Assembly (NCBI GenBank): GCA_964249735.1
Contig: CAXUDP010000151.1
Coordinates: 1 to 6,090 of the forward strand
Source: Lichenicola sp964249735
GTDB taxonomy: Bacteria; Pseudomonadota; Alphaproteobacteria; Acetobacterales; Acetobacteraceae
DNA length: 6,090 nucleotides
Direction: 5' to 3'
Part shown: positions 5,995 through 6,090 of the stretch, piece after piece
Numbering within the stretch: the first letter of the stretch is position 1
How the letters are laid out: each line of letters opens with the position of its first letter
The notes under the pieces: model-generated
Told to the model about the DNA's origin: nothing
Seen by the model: only the letters and a program-made list of their open reading frames with translations
Databases searched by the model: none
Position numbers and translations under genes: made by a program

Positions 5995-6090
5995 GGATCG
6001 TCCGCCGGTCGACCCCGTCGAACGGTCGTGCCGCTTCCGCACGTCGCTGACGGGCTTCAGCCGGCCCTCCGCGCGCGTTCCGGCTGCTAG
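5995..6090. other. Downstream of SCO gene: no supported gene, one inverted repeat
   Basis: An ATGA overlap at 5991 opens a 19-codon frame (stop 6048-6050) with an Arg/Ser-rich product that looks like nothing known; I do not call it. CAGCCGG (6058-6064) and CCGGCTG (6080-6086) form a 7-bp stem with a 15-nt loop, too weak and without a T-run for a confident terminator. CTAG at the very end gives TAG on both strands, so a minus-strand gene could end here, but its body would be outside the window. Confidence 0.35.

Noticed and set aside
5089..6042. A 317-codon minus-strand frame opposite the SCO gene
   Set aside because: SCO family motifs are complete on the plus strand, and the minus frame is low-complexity with no domain.
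5991..6050. A 19-codon frame overlapping the SCO stop (ATGA)
   Set aside because: It is too short, Arg/Ser-rich, and has no ribosome binding site or family resemblance.
1..6090. CRISPR arrays, tRNA or rRNA genes, insertion sequences
   Set aside because: No regular repeats, no tRNA or rRNA signatures and no transposase motifs were seen on either strand.

Overview
The window is about two thirds G+C with alphaproteobacterial-looking gene content. A member of the Rhodospirillales, perhaps Acetobacteraceae, is my best guess, made from gene style and arrangement and not from any marker gene. All six protein genes concern metal handling in the cell envelope, mostly copper plus one cobalt/nickel importer.

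Layout. Five genes run leftward (minus strand). From right to left they are: a NiCoT-family Ni/Co permease (4796 to 3738); a small His-rich membrane protein resembling DUF2946 (3653 to 3255); a predicted outer-membrane beta-barrel protein (3190 to 2201); the periplasmic copper protein CopC (2177 to 1797); and a large CopD membrane protein fused to a cytochrome c domain and a degenerate thioredoxin/SCO-like tail (1800 to beyond base 1, so its 3' end is missing). copC and copD overlap by four bases, and the barrel gene ends 23 bp before copC, so these three look like one transcription and translation unit. One gene runs rightward: a SCO1/SenC copper chaperone (5353 to 5994). The last ~95 bases hold no convincing gene.

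Regulation. A cobalamin (B12) riboswitch lies on the minus strand at about 4920-5086, ahead of the permease. All its hallmark boxes can be read, including a 12-bp P1 helix. The 120-nt leader between aptamer and start codon holds two strong hairpins whose arms compete with P1 and with each other. The order of these competing pairings suggests how B12 binding could be passed to the ribosome binding site. The riboswitch implies that the physiological substrate of the permease is cobalt for B12.

How the genes fit together. CopC (Cu(II) carrier with an N-terminal His site), CopD (membrane copper transport), the heme domain, the beta barrel and the SCO chaperone would form a periplasmic copper acquisition and cuproenzyme-assembly module. 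The cobalt permease and the His-rich protein sit upstream in the same orientation, with no obvious terminator between them and the copper genes. Whether B12 status reaches the copper genes is an open question raised by this layout.
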